From positions 142,501 to 206,500 of the forward strand of contig CAJHZI010000515.1 of NCBI GenBank assembly GCA_905160935.1: DNA of 64,000 bases, given 5' to 3'. A model generated the notes under the pieces. It had not been told where the DNA came from and did not search any database. It saw only the letters and a program-made list of their open reading frames with translations. The DNA is from Enchytraeus crypticus (lineage: Eukaryota > Annelida > Clitellata > Enchytraeida > Enchytraeidae). Numbering within the stretch: the first letter of the stretch is position 1; each line of letters starts with the position of its first letter. Both the position numbers and the translations under genes were made by a program. This document shows, piece by piece, positions 1-11,254 of this stretch.

Positions 1-69
1 ATGGACCGATAAAATTACGAAAGAAGGAAGTGCTAAATATATCTAGAACAATGACGTTGTACAATGACG

Positions 70-240
70 TACAATGATAAATGTGATAGGAGAAGGAAAC
101 CGAGAATTGGGCTATTGGATGCTTTAATCATTTATTCCTACGTTGTAATGCAAGTTATGAAGTGAAAAGCCGAGGATAAAAATACGAGCGAATAATGAGA
201 AGTTATACACCATGGATCTGCCAATAGGCTGAGAGAGACA
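70..240 (+). mobile_element. LINE-L 3' fragment (non-LTR retrotransposon)
   Basis: The translation around 110-205 keeps the pattern of the LINE C-terminus seen best at 44225-44425: an LDDL-like stretch, an HSYV-like stretch, then an MK..KAEDR-like stretch, with stops. It ends in the family's 3' signature 'ccatggatctgccaatagg' followed by GA-rich bases. I call this family LINE-L for this window. The fragment is decayed and 5'-truncated. Confidence 0.6.
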
Positions 241-835
241 TTTATGATTAATTACAGCTAATTGATTGAAGAAGTGCAGCTAAAGCTATTAAATAGAGAA
301 ATTGAATTAGCAACATCTATTAGTTAAAGTAAACACGAATTTCACAAATAATAATATTATTATGACTAATGGATTTATGAACTTAGATCCGTGCATGCTG
401 TTTGCGTGTCGTAGCAATACACTAATAACTTGTTTTGATTAACATAAATATAACATGAAATACATAACAATTACTAATAATGCAACAGAATGTTACAAAC
501 GTGCGAGTAGCAGGTTTTACATTGCGACCGGTATTTTACAATAAAACCCGCAACAAAACATGCCCATAGGGTTTACAAGATGACTACTTTGTCATTCCAT
601 TCATTGTGAAGTTAAGCTTGTCTTTATACCGTTAAATAAGCATACAGAATCTTTTATCATCGCTAAATATGATGAATTAATATTTCCTTGAAATGTCAAA
701 ATGTTGAATGTGAATGTCAGAACAGTAGATCTACGGGTAGAAAGATTTTAACTGTGGATTTAACGCTAACTTTTTTGAACATCTGGTAATGAAACAAGGG
801 TTGCATTAGAAAACATTTTAATACTACTTTAAAGC
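241..835. other. AT-rich unique sequence, nothing recognised
   Basis: There is no open frame of note, no tandem repeat and no match to the repeat families defined elsewhere in this window. Stops are dense in all frames. Confidence 0.5.
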
Positions 836-837
836 TT

Positions 838-978
838 AAAAAAGCTAAGGTTAATGTCAGTTTCCTCACTCGAAAGCGATGTCAGTGATGGGCGAGCCCA
901 GGATTTGAACCCCGCACATACTGATCCGTGGTCGAGTGTTTTACCGACTTCGCCACTTCGCCACTGGCTGTAGCCAGT
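838..978 (-). mobile_element. SINE-1 copy (tRNA-derived)
   Basis: Read on the minus strand this has an A-box-like 'tggcgaagtcggtaaaac', then a B-box 'gggttcaaatcctgg', then the family 3' part ending 'gaggaaactgacattaacc'. The same roughly 140-bp unit recurs about ten times in this window. The A/B-box spacing fits a tRNA-derived pol III promoter. Its 5' edge abuts the (TA)n tract. Confidence 0.8.
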
Positions 979-983
979 GGCTT

Positions 984-992
984 CGTATATAT

Positions 993-1038
<46 letters not shown>

Positions 1039-1074
1039 TGGTATATATTTCTATATATACATACGGTATCTATA

Positions 1075-1121
<47 letters not shown>

Positions 1122-1194
1122 GGTATGTATATATACTGTATACATATGGTATATATATATATAATACTGGTATATAATTATGTATATATATACT

Positions 1195-1247
<53 letters not shown>

Positions 1248-1255
1248 ATGTAAAC
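984..1255. repeat. (TA)n microsatellite
   Basis: Long TA dinucleotide runs are interrupted by 'ctggtat' and 'cggtat' words. The open frames here (YIYIYI) are translations of the repeat. Confidence 0.95.
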
Positions 1256-1261
1256 ATATTA

Positions 1262-1390
1262 TGTAGAGGCTTTACATTCCATGGACGTGCTAGTAGGCAG
1301 TGCACTAAGATATAATATATATATATATATATAATATATATATATATAATATATTTACAATAATAAATATATATATATATATACATATGT
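1262..1390 (+). mobile_element. LINE-L 3' terminus followed by (TA)n tail
   Basis: 'ccatggacgtgctagtaggc' then 'agtgcactaaga' is the LINE-L 3' signature in plus orientation. It passes straight into (TA)n from 1310 to 1384. Only the last 50 bases or so of the element are present. Confidence 0.6.
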
Positions 1391-1715
1391 TAATACTAGA
1401 CATTAGGCATATTATGTCTCGAATGTTCGATAGAGAAGGAGAATTAGGCAGAATTACTGTCTATAAGCAACCAGACATCACCTGTGGACAATTTATCATC
1501 ATGTGGTATTAAAATCATTGACTCAAAGATTTATGGTCGATAAGTTACCATTTGATTTCTATAAAAAGATGTTGCGTAACGCTACAAAAAATCCTCATTT
1601 AAGTCTAGCAGAAGCTTGGGCTCCTTATTCAGGGTCACTAGAGGTTGGTCTGGTATCAGGCAGATTTCATGTACCTAAAGTATTCTACTGATCAGAATAA
1701 AGATGTCTGAAGTAG
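1391..1715. other. Unique sequence, no supported gene
   Basis: A 62-codon frame at 1503-1691 has no recognisable domain and no splice context. I do not call it a gene. Confidence 0.4.
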
Positions 1716-1723
1716 ATCTCTCT

Positions 1724-1769
<46 letters not shown>
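1716..1769. repeat. (CT)n microsatellite
   Basis: A near-pure CT run joins the 3' terminus of the minus-strand LINE-L fragment that follows, so it reads as that element's (GA)n tail. Confidence 0.95.
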
Positions 1770-1770
<1 letters not shown>

Positions 1771-1925
1771 GTGTACTACCTATTGGCAGATCCATAGTAT
1801 ATAACGCCTCCACTCATTTCTATCTTCCTTTTTCCTCTTCATGTCCACATACGAGTACGAGATCCACATACGAGATCATACGAGATCCACATACGAGTGG
1901 ATCTTTAAATCATCTATAACATTGC
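1770..1925 (-). mobile_element. LINE-L 3' fragment with (GA)n tail
   Basis: 'ttagtgtactacctattggc' then 'agatccatagtatataacgcc' matches the LINE-L 3' end read in reverse. It continues into the conserved 'gtggatctttaaatcatct'. A short local duplication of 'cacatacgagatc' lies at 1848-1890. Confidence 0.75.
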
Positions 1926-2207
1926 TTTTGATATACTATTATTCTTGCGGGATTCTGCTTATGATGAGGTGGGTCCCTATGCTTTCCTCAGCTTCGACTA
2001 ACATTTACTGAGCAGGGGCGTCATTCCCCGAGAAAACAATCCTGTTTAAAGTAGATGTATTATTATATTACAAGTAGAGAGTTTTCTGCGCTGCATGGCT
2101 AGATGGCGTATGTGCCTTGTACAAGTAGGCCTACGTGGTGATTTTTAATATAATGGAACCAGAAATTAGCGAATTTAAGGGTAAAAAGCCGGTAAAGCTT
2201 ATCGTAA

Positions 2208-2322
2208 AGTTAGTTTCCTCACTCGAAAGCGATGTCAGTGACGGGAGAGCCCAGGATTTGAACCCCGCACATACAGATCCGCGGTCGAATATCTTACCGA
2301 CATCACTACTGACTCCAGCCAA
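2208..2322 (-). mobile_element. SINE-1 copy (tRNA-derived)
   Basis: It matches the copy at 838-978 almost base for base from the 3' GAGGAAAC block through the B-box ('ggatttgaacccc' on the plus strand) to the A-box. Confidence 0.8.
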
Positions 2323-2782
2323 GTGTTACACCAAGTTGCTCCTAGAGCTAGAGATATGATCCTAGACCTGCCTACCGTGGGTCCCTCGGGATTTTTAAGT
2401 TATAGATATCACCCTAGCACTAACAATGGCTATTGATATAAAGAATTCAACTAATCAATTCTGGAAACCACTTGTCTAATATAATTTAAAGCGACAATTC
2501 CTGTAAGAGTAGCATGAAAGTGACGTCTAAGCTTTTGTATCCTTTTTTCTATTCCAAGAATACAAATATTCTGACGTTAATTGATTGTGGAAGTCAGCTA
2601 CACGTAACAGGTTTAGATTGGATACATGCATATGGTGATATAAATCACAAAGCATAAATGTACATGTGTAATTTTTAAGTAGTTGTCTAGGAATTAGACT
2701 TAAGAAATGTGACTGAATTAATTAGATTCATAGTGCATAGGAATTAAAGGGATTCATAATACTTTTGTTTTTTTATTCATAC

Positions 2783-2986
2783 CTGGAAAGAGGTAGTGAT
2801 TCATACCTGGAAAGAGGTAGGCAGTGGAAAGACGATCTTCAGCAGGAACTTCTATCAGCTCTGGGACATGCCGCTGCTCACTTTGACTTTCTAACATCTC
2901 GTGGCCGTGGCTGTTGTTGTGGAGGTATTCCTGCAGGAGGTCGATGACTCTCTGTTGACTCTGGAATGAGGGTTGTTGACTAGATA
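2783..2986 (-). CDS. Candidate coding exon, unknown gene, with duplicated splice sites
   Basis: On the minus strand an acceptor 'gattatttcag' ends at 2987. It is followed by an open stretch of 60 codons, rich in Q, E, H and L, including RVIDLLQEYLHNN, EVPAEDRLSTAYLFPG. It ends at a good donor (CAG|GTATGA, exon end 2807). A second identical donor lies 24 bases further on (exon end 2783), because 24 bases are duplicated in frame. The exon is phase 1 at both ends (180 or 204 nt), so it could be skipped or added without a frame change. The sequence looks more protein-like than its surroundings, but no partner exons were found and the function is unknown. The predicted helix RVIDLLQEYL is the only structural hint. 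Confidence 0.4.
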
Positions 2987-3245
2987 CTGAAATAATCAAT
3001 AAATACTTTGATCACTAGATACTGAATTAATCAATATATATATTTTGATCACTAGATACTGAATTAATCAATAAATACTTCGATGACTAGATACTGAATT
3101 TAATCAATAAATACTTTGATCACTAGATACTGAATTAATCAATAAATACTTCGATGACTAGATACTGAAATAATCAATAAATACTTTGATGACTAGATAC
3201 TGAAATAATCAATAAATACTTTGATGACTAGATACTGAATTAATC
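2978..3245. repeat. 35-bp minisatellite, about 8 copies
   Basis: The unit 'gactagatactgaaataatc' plus 'aataaatactttgat' repeats at about 2981, 3016, 3053, 3088, 3123, 3159, 3193 and 3229. Read on the minus strand every unit contains TTCAG|TATCTAGT, the acceptor of the candidate exon at 2783-2986. Confidence 0.9.
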
Positions 3246-4206
3246 TATAAAAAATAATAAGAAATAATCTATGCCTATATACTAAAATTACTAAAATTAC
3301 TAATTGTTAAATGCGAATTAGTAAACCAACTAGAATGCATACTCTTAATGCCTTTTGTAGCACTCATAAAACCATCCATGAGCAACGAAAAGAATTAATA
3401 CTCTTAATACGGTAATTAATTAATTAATTAATTAATTAGTAATGAATGAATGGACTATTTCTTAATTAGATATAAATATAGTTTATCATTTCACTATAAT
3501 GCTTGTTATTAATTAATATTATTAAATATTATTCTAATGTAAGTCTTAAGCTAATTAATAAAAAAGTAGTCATAATCTAAATAACAGTATTATGGTCTCT
3601 TCCCTTCTTCCTCTATACACCTCCCCACAGTGTTGCCACTGCTCCAAGTAACATTGTCACCCTGGTAACACTGCAGCGATAGACCACACCCATCAACCCC
3701 CGCTATTTCACTACCCCCGAGCTACAATTCAACTGGCCATTCCCGCCCTTTCTGAATTAGATATTTAATTCTCAACTAATTTACTCTCAATTAATTATTT
3801 AATTCCCAATAAAACACAAAACGTTTGTTTTTACGAACTCTGATAAGTACAATTAATCTCTTGTAATTACACTAATTACCTTAATTACAATAATGTCATT
3901 AGTGTAATTTATGTAATATCACTAGAAGGGCATTCCTTCAGCTCTAATAGAATTATTGTCGGTAGAATTTTTGGCTAATTTGCTTTTTAAACGATTAGTT
4001 CTTAATATAAAGAGTAAATCATACTGCGTTGAATCAATATGCAGAAACTATTAACTGGTCATCTGTTCTGCAGCTTCCAGAATCGAACAATCTTTTAATG
4101 CCAGTCTCGTACGAGATGACCAGGAAATAACTGAGCAAGGTAGTAGGATTGAATGATTGTAGTGAGCTGAAATATGCCCCTTGGCCAGTCGTTTTATAGA
4201 AAATTA
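3246..4206. other. AT-rich non-coding stretch
   Basis: It holds an (AATT)n run at 3413-3438 and, at about 3478-3512, a short piece resembling the SINE-2 3' end ('tcatttcactataatgc'). There is no convincing open frame or promoter. Confidence 0.5.
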
Positions 4207-4710
<504 letters not shown>

Positions 4711-4985
4711 GGATTAGCGCACTTGGTTTAGTTGCGCGTCAATTATCGAAGTTAAGCTGCATCGACCTTGGTTAGTACTTTGTGGATGACCACCTGGGAA
4801 GACCGAGTGTTGGTAAAAGCTTAGGAAGGAAAAAATCCCAGGGTGATGGAAGGTTATTCTTAAATCCGCGTCGGCTGCAATTGATGCGCCATCAAAAGGC
4901 AACGATTACTGATAACCATGGAGAGTAAGGAGGAAATGGGTCTTAAACAAGCATGTGTGCTTCCTGACCCAGTGTGCCGTTATGT
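4711..4985 (+). mobile_element. 5S-rRNA-derived SINE (SINE3-like)
   Basis: Bases 4745-4812 follow the 3' half of animal 5S rRNA: 'gaagttaagctgcatcg', then 'ccttggttagtactt', 'tggatgacc', 'cctgggaagaccgagtgttg'. These are the A box, intermediate element and C box of the internal promoter. A non-5S tail follows ('aaaatcccagggtgatggaa'), and that tail is shared with a second copy at 32571-32705. The shared tail shows a SINE family rather than a 5S gene, and the 5' half of 5S is poor. It sits inside the GATA tract. Confidence 0.75.
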
Positions 4986-4987
4986 TA

Positions 4988-5130
4988 TAGATAGATAGAT
5001 AGAGAGGGAGGGAGAGATAGAGAGAGAGAGAGAAAGAGAGAGAGATAGAAATAGATAGATAAAGAGAGAGAGAAAGAAAGAGGGAGAGAGAGAGAGGTAG
5101 AAAGATAGAGAGCGAGAGAGAGGGATGGAG
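4988..5130. repeat. GA-rich microsatellite
   Basis: GATA then irregular GAGA and GAAA runs. It was probably continuous with the tract at 4207-4710 before the SINE insertion. Confidence 0.9.
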
Positions 5131-5526
5131 AGAGACAAATACAAAGACAAAGACAGTTGCGAGAAATCAAAGAAATTTAACTACACTGTAAAATATCTTA
5201 CAATTTGCCAGAAGTGTCAGCACAGCTGACATGTTAAGCTATAATAACAAGAGATAGGACGCTTTGCTGGAGCAATGGTCTGACAGTATTTCTTCATGTA
5301 GAAACAGGAGTCAACTGTGGTATTGTTATTCGCAAAACACCGATACAATCAACAAGTCATTGACACTGACCTCAACCAACGAAGCGAGTGTTACTTAACT
5401 ACACATCTCAACAATGTTCAACAATTTTTCATCAACACTCAAATATGAAAATAATTAAAGCATCGCGAAATCTACTACTTGAAGCATATATCCTGGAATT
5501 TTTTGATTTTTTTCCTAATAATCTCT
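5131..5526. other. Unique sequence, nothing recognised
   Basis: No domain, repeat family or splice-bounded frame was found. The 75-codon frame starting at 5388 runs into the LINE-L fragment. Confidence 0.4.
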
Positions 5527-5833
5527 CTCTTAGTGCCTGCCTACTGGCAGGTCCATGGTACATAACTCCTCAACTCTTCTCTGTCTTCCGCCTTCCTCTT
5601 CATGTCCACATATGAGTGGGTCTTTAAATCATCTAACATACCTAATCTCGGCCTGCCCCTGACTCTTTTTCCTTCCAATCTACCTTCTCTGACCTCTTTT
5701 AATTGACTTTCCCCTTAGAATGTGTCCTATCCATCTCTTCTTCCTATTTCTTAATACATTTATCAACTGTCTATCTGTGCCAACTCTCTCTAGAACTTCC
5801 TCATTTGTAACCTTTTGAGTTCAGCTAATCCTC
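5527..5833 (-). mobile_element. LINE-L 3' fragment
   Basis: This is the longest LINE-L 3' piece in the window. It runs on the minus strand from the 3' signature ('cctactggcaggtccatgg') through the basic C-terminal coding region ('aatctcggcctgcccctg') to about 5833, where it meets an inverted copy of its own last 84 bases. Confidence 0.8.
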
Positions 5834-5940
5834 TCCAATCATCTCCAAAGAATGGAGAAGATTAGTTGAACTCAAAAGGTTACAAATGAGGAAGTCCTGG
5901 AGAGAGTTGGCACAGATAGACAGTTGATAAATGTATTAAG
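5750..5940. repeat. Long inverted repeat (LINE-L foldback)
   Basis: Arms at 5750-5833 and 5857-5940 are reverse complements with only a few mismatches, separated by about 23 bp. The outer ends read 'cttaatacatttatcaact' and 'agttgataaatgtattaag'. The structure fits a twin-primed, inverted 5' end of a LINE insertion. Confidence 0.9.
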
Positions 5941-6314
5941 AATAATAATAATAATTAGCTAAAATTCCAACTATAAATGGTGTTAAATTTAAATTGCATG
6001 TGTTGAGTGATTAAGGTCGAAGTTCAGAAGCAATAGCTTCTATTCAAGTCGAATTGACTAACTCGAGCTATCATCACAAAAAATTAAAAGGCACTCCACC
6101 ATGAATTCATTAAAAACATTATAAAGTGTTTAATGTTTTTAGCAAATAATAATTAAAAACATCAGAGCTTACCAAAACCAAGCAATAAAATATTTAAACC
6201 GAAGCGTATACCATTTTAGTAAATATTTTTACAGATGACGTTCTATATAGAGCTAACTTCTCTATCTAGCTTCTATCTATCTAACATGGCATGCAATTCT
6301 TATGCTACTATGTG
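5941..6314. other. AT-rich unique sequence
   Basis: It starts with a short (AAT)n run. No gene, repeat family or signal is recognised. Confidence 0.4.
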
Positions 6315-6605
6315 GGTATAGCATTCATCATCATCATCATCACCATCATCCTCTCTTGAATCCCAGTTTAACCAGGGTCGGGATACAAATAGACTGCCTC
6401 AAATCCTCTCTGTCCTACACCACACCACCAGCCAATACTCTACTTGAGACTTTCCCATTCGTTTAAATTTTTGTAGCAATTTCTAGAGCCTAGGCGTCAC
6501 CAACCGAACGCCCTCTCTGACGTTGGTATGGATCTTAGTGCTTTAGTCGCCTTCTACGACACGTGAAGTCACCGGTTGATCAATTCGTCACACAACCCGG
6601 ATATA
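6315..6605 (-). mobile_element. SINE-R copy (short retroelement with RTE-like 3' end)
   Basis: On the minus strand it matches the copy at 17016-17290 across its length: 5' 'gttgtgt...' block, 'ctacgacacgtg' complement, 'gacgttggtatggatctta' complement, then the 3' part 'ccctggttaaactgggatt' and an (ATG)n tail. The last 100 bases match the 3' end of the RTE LINE at 49480-49600. Confidence 0.75.
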
Positions 6606-7259
6606 ACAAGGGGAATAGCATTGTGGGTATAGCACTGTGGCACGTAATATTTCTAGTTAGTTATTTCAGCCTAAAAGCATTAGTTAATATTTCTAGTTGC
6701 AATATGTCAAGTTATTTCACATATATGAGGTTAGTTTCAGTTATACTACTATCTTGGTAACTTTCCACGCCGCGGGTACACCTATCGCGAAATGGCTTTA
6801 AAAAGCTGACTTAGCAAACCGGCGAAATGTTGAGTTTTAAAACTATCCGAGATTTGGTGGTTTATTTTACAAGTCGCCAACAGTTTGTTGACTGATTGAT
6901 AGCTATTTAACAATAGACTGACATTAAATAAATATTCATTGGCGAGCACGCAAGGTGGTTTAACATATTTAACATTTTCCTGCTACATGCACTTGAATTG
7001 AATTTCATAGAGTAAGAGTTGTAATATGAGTTTAATCTTTTAAATAAACAAGCCAACTTTCATCTAAATATGACCCACTTCAAGGCCAGTAAGTGGCAAG
7101 CTGAGTGCGTGCATACACATAATATACATAATCTTCTGGTAGAACTACAAGTTCAAGAGTTTGAAGACAATAATAGTGGACCTAGTTCCTGTGAGAAGCC
7201 TAGAAGAATTAGGATTCGTTCATTAGACGTGTCCCTTAATAATTTGCAAAATTAAAATA
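6606..7259. other. Unique AT-rich sequence, nothing supported
   Basis: Two short frames (6563-6760 and 7070-7255) lack recognisable features. The first overlaps a SINE-R copy. Confidence 0.4.
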
Positions 7260-7382
7260 ATGTTAACGTCAGTTTCCTCACTCGAAAGACTTATCATTGA
7301 TGGGAGAGCCCAAGATGGGAACCCCGCACATATTGATCCGCGGTGGAGTAACTTAAAGACATCGCCACTGGCTCCAGCCATA
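7260..7382 (-). mobile_element. SINE-1 copy (tRNA-derived)
   Basis: It has the 3' block 'gtcagtttcctcactcgaaa', then a B-box with one damaged position ('agatgggaaccccgc'), then 'gatccgcggtggag' and the A-box region 'catcgccactggctccagcc'. Confidence 0.75.
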
Positions 7383-7561
7383 TGCTAGCGATAACTTATG
7401 CAGCAGTAGAAACTGCTTATAAATTACGTTAACGGGCTTTTGGCAAGTTGTTCGACAGCAGATCAGTAGGTTCAGGGTTCAAATCTAGTGCTTTCTCAGT
7501 CACTGTAACGCCGTCTAGATAGGAAACTTTAAACTGTAAACGTTAAACTTAGCTTTAGCTT

Positions 7562-7603
7562 TAAGAGAGAGAAGACAAGAGAGAGAGAGAGAGAGATCTA
7601 GAG

Positions 7604-7663
<60 letters not shown>

Positions 7664-7667
7664 ATAA
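7562..7667. repeat. (GA)n microsatellite
   Basis: Two GA runs broken by 'gatctagagacaca'. Confidence 0.95.
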
Positions 7668-7677
7668 TATATTATTA

Positions 7678-7830
7678 ATTGGTTGATTGATTAACTAAGT
7701 GATTAAGTGATTGATTGATTAGTTGATTGATTAAATGAGTGATTGATTGATTGATTGATAGGTTAATTGATCTATCGATTGACTGGTTTATTGATTGATA
7801 TTGATCGCTTTATTGATTGATTGATTAGAA
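7678..7830. repeat. (GATT)n degenerate microsatellite
   Basis: 'ttgattgattgatt' words with frequent substitutions. Confidence 0.9.
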
Positions 7831-7939
7831 GTCCACGCAGCACATAGCCTAGCCGCTGACCGAACACAAGTTTAACCACACGTGCTATCACTTAGCTGAG
7901 CAGATGTTGTGAGCTGTGAATGTTCTCAGTGTTCACTAT

Positions 7940-8278
7940 AAATCAAATCATCACATCTAGATCAAATCATCACTTCTAGATCAAATCATCACCTCTAAAT
8001 CAAATCATCACCACTAAATCAAATCATCACCTCTAGATCAAATCATCACCTCTATATCAAATCATCACCTCTAGATCAAATCATCACCTCTAAATCAAAT
8101 CATCACCACTAAACCAAATCATCACCTCTAGATCAAATCATCAGCTCTATATCAAATCATCACCTCTAGATCAAATCATCACCTCTAAATCAAATCATTA
8201 CCTCTAAATCAAATCATCACCTCTAGATCAAATCATCACCTCTAGATCAAATCATCACCTCTAGATCAAATCATCACT
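7940..8278. repeat. 19-bp minisatellite, about 18 copies
   Basis: The unit is 'tctagatcaaatcatcacc'. Variants replace 'ctctag' by 'ctctaa' or 'cactaa'. Confidence 0.95.
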
Positions 8279-8394
8279 ATTCTTCTAGACTGACCCTTGC
8301 CACAGCTACTGCTTCATACGACCTCAGCCAGGAATTACCAAATAAATTCTTTAACAAACCATAATAACAATTAAAATTTAATTTAAACTAATCG

Positions 8395-8525
8395 TCGTCA
8401 TTATCATCATCGTCATCATCATCATCTTCCCTTTAATCCCAGTTTAACTAGGGGCGGGACACAAATGTCCTCTTTGCCCCATATCATTCCACGATCTTTC
8501 CATTCGTTTTAGAAAACTTATTTAA
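8395..8525 (-). mobile_element. SINE-R / RTE 3' end, truncated
   Basis: (CAT)n then 'cccagtttaactaggggcgg' and 'gtcctctttgccccatatcat' match the shared SINE-R/RTE 3' end on the minus strand. Confidence 0.7.
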
Positions 8526-8984
8526 ACTATTTAAACACAATTTAAACTATAACTCATCTCTGTGATACGAACTGCGAAATAAAACCTTCCAATTTATGGT
8601 ATGCTCTGATCTAATCCATTCTTAGCACTCTTAATTAAAAAATTAAAATTCGTCCAATGTAATAAAAATAAGAATTAGAAGTTAATAATTTTCAGGTATG
8701 ATGTGAAATTTAAACTTGTGTAAGTTGAAAGACTTGCAATAATGAGCAGCTTCATGTAATTATCTGTAATTAGAAAGTTTTGATGCAGTGGAATGCAGTC
8801 TAAAGTGTTGTTATAGAGTAGCCTAATTGGATATATTGATAAAGAAGGTGTAATAGACTTTAAACAACTATGGTAACTATAATGATAATGCACTTAAGTG
8901 AAATAAATAATTTATAGATCTGCTGTATTATACAAAATAGGTTGCATTGATAGCAAGCGATTACAGAGTGGAGAGAGATATATA
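8526..8984. other. AT-rich sequence, nothing recognised
   Basis: A 72-codon minus-strand frame (8675-8893) is low-complexity and unsupported. Confidence 0.4.
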
Positions 8985-9330
8985 AAGAGAGAGAGAGAGA
9001 GAGCGATAGAGAAAGACAGAGAGACAGAAAGATACAGAAGGACAGAGAGAGAGAGAGAGAGAGAGAGAGACAAAGAGAAAGAGAAAGAGAGAGAGAGACA
9101 GACAGGTAGAGACAGACAGACAGAGAGAGAGAGAGAGGGAGAGACAGAGACGGAAAAAGACAAAGAGACAGAGAGAGAGAGAGAGAGATAGAAAGGAGAG
9201 AGAGAAATACAGACGGAGAAGGAGATGGTCAGAAAGAAAGAAAGAGAGAGGCAGAAAGAGAGAACGAGATAGGGAGAGAGAGAGAGAGAGAGAGAAAGAG
9301 CTAAAAAACAAAGACTTTGAGAAAGAAGAA
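8985..9330. repeat. (GA)n / GACA-rich microsatellite
   Basis: Purine-rich tract with GAGA, GACA and GAAA words. The long S/L-rich minus-strand frames here are repeat translations. Confidence 0.95.
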
Positions 9331-10451
9331 GAGAATGAGACAGAATGAGGGTATTCGGTTATATCACACTCGTAGTTACTATTTAATAACTTGCAAAACA
9401 GCAATAACAACATCAAAATAACAATAACATTATAACAATAACAATAACAATAACACTATTTTAAGTGCATATTTTGTTATATTCCTGCAGTAGGACTATA
9501 ACAGTTGGACAAAGACGCCTTTAACTTAAATTTCATCTCTTGCATGGGATATAAATAACAAGCTTGAGCGGGATTTGAACACCACACATAATGGTGCGTA
9601 CGAAACATAATATAGCCAGATTATACATTATATTATAACAGTATATTTCGGTACATCTTTCCGTTGGGCTGGATATTCGTACATCTCTTAAAATGGAGCG
9701 CAGTGGAGTAAACAAGATTGGCATTATAGAAAAAGTTATAAATTATACAACTCTGCTTTCAAATATTTTATTTTCGTCATTTCTAACTCAGCGCTAAGTA
9801 TCGCGGCTCAATTACGACGTCAGCCCGTGTTTGACGCTGTTATAATCTTTTATAAAACTCCGGTTGTCTCCATAATCACTAAATCTAACGAGATCAAATG
9901 ACTCTTTTATTTATGAACTTATCAGGGCATCATAAAGTCGAACTTGCTTTGCATTATTGCAGTCAGCATATTAAAAATATCTCTTGGGCAATCAAGCGAG
10001 ATAAACATAGGCAATTATTAGATATAAAGAGGAAGCAAGGGGTCAGCGATAAATAACACTAGTTTAGAGCGAAAATGTTGAGCATTGGAAAGGTTTGATC
10101 TCATGTCAAGATAATTACGCTCAATTTAAAGTTTTTAAACTAGATTAAATTCGCAGCGATATACATGGGCTCATATATACTGCATTGAGACAAATAATTT
10201 TACATTATACATGCAGTTTACGACAACTCAGTTCTTAACTTTGACATTTGCACATTACTATTTTAGCATGTTGTACAAGTGAAGCATGATATACAAGTTT
10301 ATCGTCTTGTACATGTGAAGCATATTATAAAATTATGAAATATAGCATGCTATACAATTTCAGCAAACTATAGAAATGTTTAGAACACTACACAATAGAA
10401 TCATGTTTGTCACCCGAAACAGTTTCATTTTATTATTGCAGCCAGTAATCT

Positions 10452-10454
<3 letters not shown>
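9331..10454. other. Unique AT-rich stretch with small repeat relics
   Basis: It contains an (AACAAT)n run at about 9395-9455 and a decayed SINE-1 B-box fragment at 9562-9600 ('gagcgggatttgaacacca'). No gene is recognised. Confidence 0.4.

Positions 10455-10508
<54 letters not shown>
10455..10508. repeat. (TA)n microsatellite
   Basis: Pure TA run. Confidence 0.97.
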
Positions 10509-10514
<6 letters not shown>

Positions 10515-11254
10515 AAAGTAATGTAATAGTTACTGAAGTTTCTATAAAACATTGAACAGTTTCAGTCACGTGCAGAATTTTGTGGTATTTTCAATGAAAT
10601 CTGTATCAGGGGACAGTTTTACTGCATCATGAGTTTGCCGTATTGTATATTATGTAGCCAATATATCAAAACACCCACGATTTCCATAAAACATAATGTT
10701 TGATGTTTATTACGCCAAACAATTAAATACATGGCGATACGGAGTGCAAATAAAACGAGTAAAAATCGCAATAAATTGAAGCACACGAGACTGCAAAATA
10801 TTTCATGAAAACACCAGATTTATTGCAATTTCTCTGTGTTTATGTTAAATATACAATGCAGAAGATGACATTTCCGTTTAGGATTTACTAATTGCATCAT
10901 TGATTGAATCATTTACTCCATCTTTGATTTAATCATTGATTGCATCATTGATTTCATCATTGTTATAGCATCATACGCAGAGTTACATTTTAGTTAGCAA
11001 CAGTCAAATATGATTAAAGGAAATAAATAAATTTTAATAAAATCAGAAATGAAGAACATAGATTTTTAAATTTGCAATAAGGTACAAAGAGGTACAGAAA
11101 AAGAAAGTCAAGAAAAATATAATGGCAGTAAAAAGTAAAGTACCTTATAGAAAAATTATAATTTAAATAAGTTTGTAAATTATTAAAAATACGTTGTGTT
11201 GAAAGGATTGTCTGTCATGATGTTCATCATTATTAATACTACACGCAAAACCAT
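10509..11254. other. AT-rich stretch with degenerate repeat
   Basis: A loose 'catcattgattgaatcat' repeat at 10895-10972. Nothing else is recognised. Confidence 0.4.

Noticed and set aside
882-1386. Long Y/I-rich frames on both strands
   Set aside because: Translations of (TA)n; no coding evidence.
4745-4812. Functional 5S rRNA gene
   Set aside because: The 5' half is poor, there is no terminator T-run at the expected end, and the tail is shared with another dispersed copy.
8912-9416. S/L-rich 83- and 151-codon frames
   Set aside because: Translations of a GA-rich microsatellite.
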